Source: Chloroflexota bacterium (GTDB lineage Bacteria; Chloroflexota; Limnocylindria; Limnocylindrales; CSP1-4). Taken from it: DNA of 9,146 nucleotides. Made by a program: the position numbers and the translations under genes. The stretch spans positions 1-9,146 of the forward strand of contig JACQEF010000233.1 in NCBI GenBank assembly GCA_016200745.1, in the 5' to 3' direction. The notes below the pieces were generated by a model. That model was given only the letters and a program-made list of their open reading frames with translations, was not told the origin of the DNA and did no database searches. Below are positions 6,796-9,146 of this stretch, piece by piece (positions within the stretch are counted from its first letter, which is position 1; every line of letters starts with the position of its first letter).

Positions 6796-6951
6796 ATGAA
6801 GGCACTCAAGACCGTCGCCGTCGCGCTGGGCGTCACGCTCGCGGCGCTGATCGTGATCCCGCTCGCCGTGCTGGCCGGACTGTTCGTCTGGCTCAAGCTG
6901 ACCGAGGAGGCGGACGAGGAGATCCTCGAGCTCGACCAGGAAGGCGCCTGA
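6796..6951 (+). CDS. Small single-pass membrane protein (51 aa)
   Basis: A short ORF with a strong GGAGG (6785-6789) placed 6 nt before its ATG. The 51-residue product has a basic start (MKALK), one long hydrophobic segment (about residues 7-32, rich in A, V, L and I) and a charged C-terminus with the acidic run TEEADEEILELDQEG (36-50). The positive-inside rule predicts the N-terminus in the cytoplasm and the acidic tail outside, though the tail is short. It has no signal-peptidase motif that I can point to and may stay as an anchor. It lies 36 nt after the duplicated-domain protein and just before a hairpin, so it looks like the last gene of a two-gene operon. Function is unknown. Translation is supported by the ribosome binding site, a coherent membrane segment and operon position. 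Confidence 0.7.
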   Translation: MKALKTVAVALGVTLAALIVIPLAVLAGLFVWLKLTEEADEEILELDQEGA

Positions 6952-6982
6952 TCGCCACGGAGCCGGTCTCCGATCCAGCAGG

Positions 6983-7014
6983 GACGCCCGCCGAACCGGC
7001 GGGCGTCGCGCTTT
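6983..7014 (+). terminator. Probable intrinsic terminator hairpin with a weak T-tract
   Basis: GACGCCCGCCG (6983-6993), a 3-nt loop AAC, and CGGCGGGCGTC (6997-7007) form a perfect 11-bp GC-rich stem. It is followed by GCGCTTTCC, which gives only a three-T run. It lies 31 nt after the stop of the 51-aa gene and 23 nt before the proposed EamA start, the right place to end the upstream operon. The weak T-tract means partial termination or an attenuator-like role is also possible. Confidence 0.55.
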
Positions 7015-7037
7015 CCGACGGCCGGCAGGCCGGCGTC

Positions 7038-8030
7038 GTGCCACCCGCCATCGTGCCGCCGTCCGCGGCCGCACCGCCGTCTCCCGGCCCGCCGGCCATC
7101 CCCCCGGCCACGGCCGCCGACCGGCGGCTGGCCGAGCTCGGCGTCCTGGTCATCATGGTGTTCTGGGCCGGCAACTTCATCGTTGTCAAAGGCGCGATCG
7201 GGATCCTGCCGCCGGTCGGTTTCACGTTCCTGCGCTACGTCCTCGCGTCGGTCACGCTGCTCGCGCTCCTTCGCTGGCGAACGGGGACCATCCGGCTGCC
7301 GCACGGCGATATCCGGGCGATCGGCCTGCTGGGCGTGATCGGGTTCGGCTGCTACCAGATCCTCTGGCCGGTCGCGCTGCAGTCCATCCCGGCCGGCGAC
7401 TCGGCGCTGCTGATCGCGACGACCCCGGTGCTCACCGCGCTGATGGCCGCGGCGACGCGGGCGGACCAGCCGAACGCCGCCAAGCTCGCCGGCGCCTTCG
7501 TCTCCTTTCTCGGCGTCGCGATGGTGATCGCCGCCGGCCAGCGCCTCGACCTCGGCGCGTCGCTGATCGGCGACGGGCTCACGATCGTGGCCGCCACCTG
7601 CTGGGCGGTCTATACGGTCTTCGGCGCGAGGATCCTGCGCCGCCACTCCCCGCTGGTGGCGACGACCTGGGCGATCGTCGCCGGCACCCTCTTCATCGCG
7701 CCGGTCGGGATCGCCCAGCTGGTGACGGCAGACATCCACGAGGTTGGCCTGCCGGTGGTCCTGGCAATCATCTACTCCGGGACGCTGGCCGCCGGGATCG
7801 CCAACGTGGTCGTCTTCCACGGGCTCAAGCTCCTCGGCCCGACCCGGGTGACCGCGCTCCAGTCGCTCGTCCCGGCGCTCGCCGTGGTCCTGGCCGCGCT
7901 CTTCCTGGGCGAAGCGATCCGGCCGGCCCAGGTGATCGGCGGGATCGTCATCCTCGCGGGCGTCGCGCTCCTGCGCCGCGGCGCCTGGCCGGGTCGGAGC
8001 GCACCCCGGGTGGCGGGACGGCCGGCGTGA
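7038..8030 (+). CDS. EamA/DMT-family transporter (10 TM)
   Basis: An inner-membrane protein of the drug/metabolite transporter superfamily, which moves small metabolites such as amino acids, nucleosides or drugs. With the GTG at 7038 it has 330 aa. A proline/alanine-rich leader (1-26) comes first, then two EamA repeats at about 33-165 and 178-313 with some ten hydrophobic segments. Typical landmarks are VFWAGNFIVVKGAI (41-54) in the first helix, PAGDSALLIATTPVLTAL (118-135) and the end of the second repeat, LFLGEAIRPAQVIGGIVILAG (289-308, allowing for rounding). The start is uncertain. GTG at 7038 or 7053 are the only common start codons close to the first helix, neither has a good ribosome binding site, and the frame is open upstream through a hairpin. 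Its stop overlaps the start of the HAD phosphatase gene by 4 bp (GTGA), so the two are probably co-translated. Substrate is unknown. Confidence 0.88.
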   Translation: MPPAIVPPSAAAPPSPGPPAIPPATAADRRLAELGVLVIMVFWAGNFIVVKGAIGILPPVGFTFLRYVLASVTLLALLRWRTGTIRLPHGDIRAIGLLGVIGFGCYQILWPVALQSIPAGDSALLIATTPVLTALMAAATRADQPNAAKLAGAFVSFLGVAMVIAAGQRLDLGASLIGDGLTIVAATCWAVYTVFGARILRRHSPLVATTWAIVAGTLFIAPVGIAQLVTADIHEVGLPVVLAIIYSGTLAAGIANVVVFHGLKLLGPTRVTALQSLVPALAVVLAALFLGEAIRPAQVIGGIVILAGVALLRRGAWPGRSAPRVAGRPA

Positions 8031-8890
8031 CGTTCGAGCTCCGCGGAATGGCGAACGCTCCGGACTCGCCCGGGGTGGCGCCGCCCGTCCAGCCGCTCCG
8101 GCCGGGCGAGCCGCCGCTCGCGATCCTCGTCGACTACGACGGGACGATCGCCCTCGCCGACGTGTCCGACACGGTGATGGCCGAGCACGTCCCGCAGATC
8201 TGGGAATCGGAGGCGGCGGCCTACGACGCGGGACTGATGGGCTCGCGCCGGCTGATGGAGATCGAGATGGGGCTCGTCAACGCCCCGGGCGAGGCACTGT
8301 TTGCGACGGCCGCCGCGCAACCGCACGACCCAGGGTTCGTGGCGTTCGTCCGGCGCGCGCAGGCCGCCGGCGTTGTCGTCGAGGTGGTCTCCGATGGGTT
8401 CGGCTTCTTCATCCGGCCGGCCCTCGAGGCGCTCGGGGTGGGGGAGCTGCCGGTCGTCACCGCGCGGACCACCTTCTCGGGCCGCCGGGCCTCGATCGCC
8501 TTCCCCAACGGTCACCCGGCCTGCTTCGTGTGCGGCACCTGCAAGCGGAACCGGGTCTTGGCGCACCAGGCGGCCGGGAGAACGGTGGTCTTCATCGGGG
8601 ACGGCGAGAGCGACCGGTATGCCGCCGGGTACAGCGACATCGTCTGGGCCAAGCGCGCGCTCGTCCAGATATGCCTGGAGGCCGGCTGGCCCTACCGTCA
8701 CTGGACGGAGTTCGCCGAGATCGACGGATGGCTGGCGGCGACGCTCTCGGCCTGGCGCGAGGACGCGGCGTCCCTGCCCGGTCCAGTGGCCCGGCCGTTC
8801 TTCTGCGGCCCGGAGCTGTGGGGCGAGGGCCTGGTGGATCCGCCGCCCGGGGCGTGGCCGCCGGCGCGGCCGGGATCTGGAGCCGGCTAG
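8027..8890 (+). CDS. HAD-superfamily (subfamily IB) phosphatase, MtnX/SerB-like
   Basis: A cytoplasmic phosphomonoesterase of the haloacid dehalogenase superfamily, 287 aa from the GTG at 8027. Motif I is VDYDGTI with the nucleophile Asp36 and acid/base Asp38. Motif II is VVSDGF with Ser122. The motif III lysine is probably Lys173 in CGTCK, and motif IV is GDGESDRYAA with Asp192 and Asp196 for magnesium. The inserted CFVCGTCK (166-173) is reminiscent of the cysteine-rich segment of MtnX (2-hydroxy-3-keto-5-methylthiopentenyl-1-phosphate phosphatase), but no other methionine-salvage gene is in view, so the substrate is open. The GTG overlaps the EamA stop (GTGA). An alternative ATG at 8048 would remove 7 residues; the first 30 residues are proline-rich in either case. 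The C-terminal tail (about 255-287) is proline- and glycine-rich and probably not part of the fold. The stop shares a CTAG with the facing GNAT stub. Confidence 0.88.
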   Translation: MTFELRGMANAPDSPGVAPPVQPLRPGEPPLAILVDYDGTIALADVSDTVMAEHVPQIWESEAAAYDAGLMGSRRLMEIEMGLVNAPGEALFATAAAQPHDPGFVAFVRRAQAAGVVVEVVSDGFGFFIRPALEALGVGELPVVTARTTFSGRRASIAFPNGHPACFVCGTCKRNRVLAHQAAGRTVVFIGDGESDRYAAGYSDIVWAKRALVQICLEAGWPYRHWTEFAEIDGWLAATLSAWREDAASLPGPVARPFFCGPELWGEGLVDPPPGAWPPARPGSGAG

Positions 8891-9021
8891 GCGTCGACCC
8901 GCTCCAGGGCATCGCTCGCCGGCCATGCCCCGGCCTCGACCTTCTCCGCGGCGTACTCGCGGATCGACGCCTCCTGCCAGGTCGCGACGGTCGCGTCGTC
9001 CATCGGTTCGAGCCGGATCAT
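8887..9021 (-). pseudogene. GNAT acetyltransferase N-terminal stub (44 codons)
   Basis: The minus strand from the ATG at 9021 encodes 44 residues, then TAG. The peptide begins MIRLEPMDDATVATWQEAS and continues IREYAAEKVEAGAWPASDA. This matches the first helices of YycN-like GNAT N-acetyltransferases, which have LxPM, then YAEEKVxAGxW, then xxDA. Full members are about 150 aa with the acetyl-CoA site further on, and that part is absent here. None of the three minus frames beyond the stop, which run antisense to the HAD gene, resembles the rest of the domain. The stop TAG and the stop of the HAD gene read the same CTAG (8887-8890) on opposite strands. A weak GAGG lies 4 nt before the ATG. It is most likely a deletion remnant. 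A functional 44-aa peptide is possible but less likely. The gene is divergent from pyrG. Confidence 0.6.
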
Positions 9022-9032
9022 GGACCCTCGTC

Positions 9033-9061
9033 TTGTCTCGGACGGGTCCTTCCGGTACCAT
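9033..9061 (+). promoter_or_regulatory. Promoter for pyrG
   Basis: TTGTCT (9033-9038), an exact 17-nt spacer and TACCAT (9056-9061) give a good sigma-70-type promoter, four of six matches in each box. Transcription should start around 9067-9069, within a run of five A (9065-9069) directly followed by six C (9070-9075) and the GGAGG ribosome binding site (9076-9080), which is 9 nt before the pyrG ATG. This leaves a leader of only about 22 nt, too short for a hairpin attenuator. Confidence 0.6.
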
Positions 9062-9089
9062 TCGAAAAACCCCCCGGAGGACCAGACCC

Positions 9090-9146
9090 ATGGCGAAGTA
9101 TGTCTTTGTGGCCGGAGGCGTGACCTCCTCGCTCGGCAAAGGCATC
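9090..9146 (+). CDS. pyrG: CTP synthase, first 19 codons (continues past the right edge)
   Basis: CTP synthase makes CTP from UTP, ATP and glutamine, the last step of pyrimidine nucleotide synthesis, in the cytoplasm. The visible peptide MAKYVFVAGGVTSSLGKGI is the highly conserved start of the synthetase domain. It contains the first strand and the phosphate-binding loop GGVxSxLGKG, whose lysine (Lys17) helps bind ATP. The start is fixed by GGAGG at 9076-9080 with a 9-nt spacer and by the match to the family's N-terminus. Only about 3.5% of the usual 540-residue protein is visible, so completeness cannot be judged, but no other family shares this N-terminus. It has its own promoter and is divergent from the GNAT stub. 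Confidence 0.95.
   Translation, partial: MAKYVFVAGGVTSSLGKGI

Noticed and set aside
7772..9145. Long minus-strand open frame opposite EamA, HAD and pyrG (457 codons)
   Set aside because: Composition is low-complexity, and it covers three supported genes on the plus strand.

Overview
This is a dense, GC-rich (about 70%) bacterial chromosome window with no mobile element, phage gene, CRISPR array or RNA gene that I could recognise. The strong G/C bias at third codon positions, the short intergenic gaps and promoter-like TAnnnT boxes placed 6-7 nt before start codons (leaderless mRNAs) fit a high-GC lineage such as Chloroflexota (Limnocylindria-like) or Actinomycetota. The phylum is an inference and was not tested.

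Layout. (1) Positions 1-2005, minus strand: a nearly complete transketolase that runs off the left edge. (2) 2006-2084: a divergent promoter region. (3) 2085-3032, plus: a PfkB-family sugar or nucleoside kinase, convergent with (4) 3045-5147, minus: a 700-aa S9 prolyl-oligopeptidase-type peptidase. (5) A 35-bp divergent gap carrying two back-to-back leaderless promoter candidates. (6) 5183-6139, plus: pseudouridine-5'-phosphate glycosidase PsuG. (7) 6247-6951, plus: a pair of unrecognised genes, namely a 170-aa protein built from two copies of one domain and a 51-aa single-pass membrane protein, followed by a perfect 11-bp hairpin. (8) 7038-8890, plus: an EamA (DMT) transporter overlapping by 4 bp an MtnX/SerB-like HAD phosphatase. 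(9) 8887-9021, minus: the N-terminal stub of a GNAT acetyltransferase. (10) 9090 to the right edge, plus: the first 19 codons of CTP synthase (pyrG), with a good promoter and ribosome binding site.

Metabolic reading. PsuG splits pseudouridine 5'-phosphate into uracil and ribose 5-phosphate, and a PfkB kinase (PsuK) normally makes its substrate. The PfkB gene lies 2.1 kb from psuG, on the other side of the antisense peptidase gene, so it is a plausible but unproven PsuK. Ribose 5-phosphate is a transketolase substrate. Uracil can be salvaged to UTP, the substrate of PyrG. The window therefore holds genes at both exits of pseudouridine salvage. This is a hypothesis from gene content, not shown co-regulation.

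I found no evidence of a wholly new system such as defence, a retroelement or a biosynthetic cluster. The best candidates for something undescribed are the duplicated-domain protein with its small membrane partner, the set of similarly spaced leaderless promoters, and the GNAT stub whose stop codon shares a CTAG with the stop of the facing gene.
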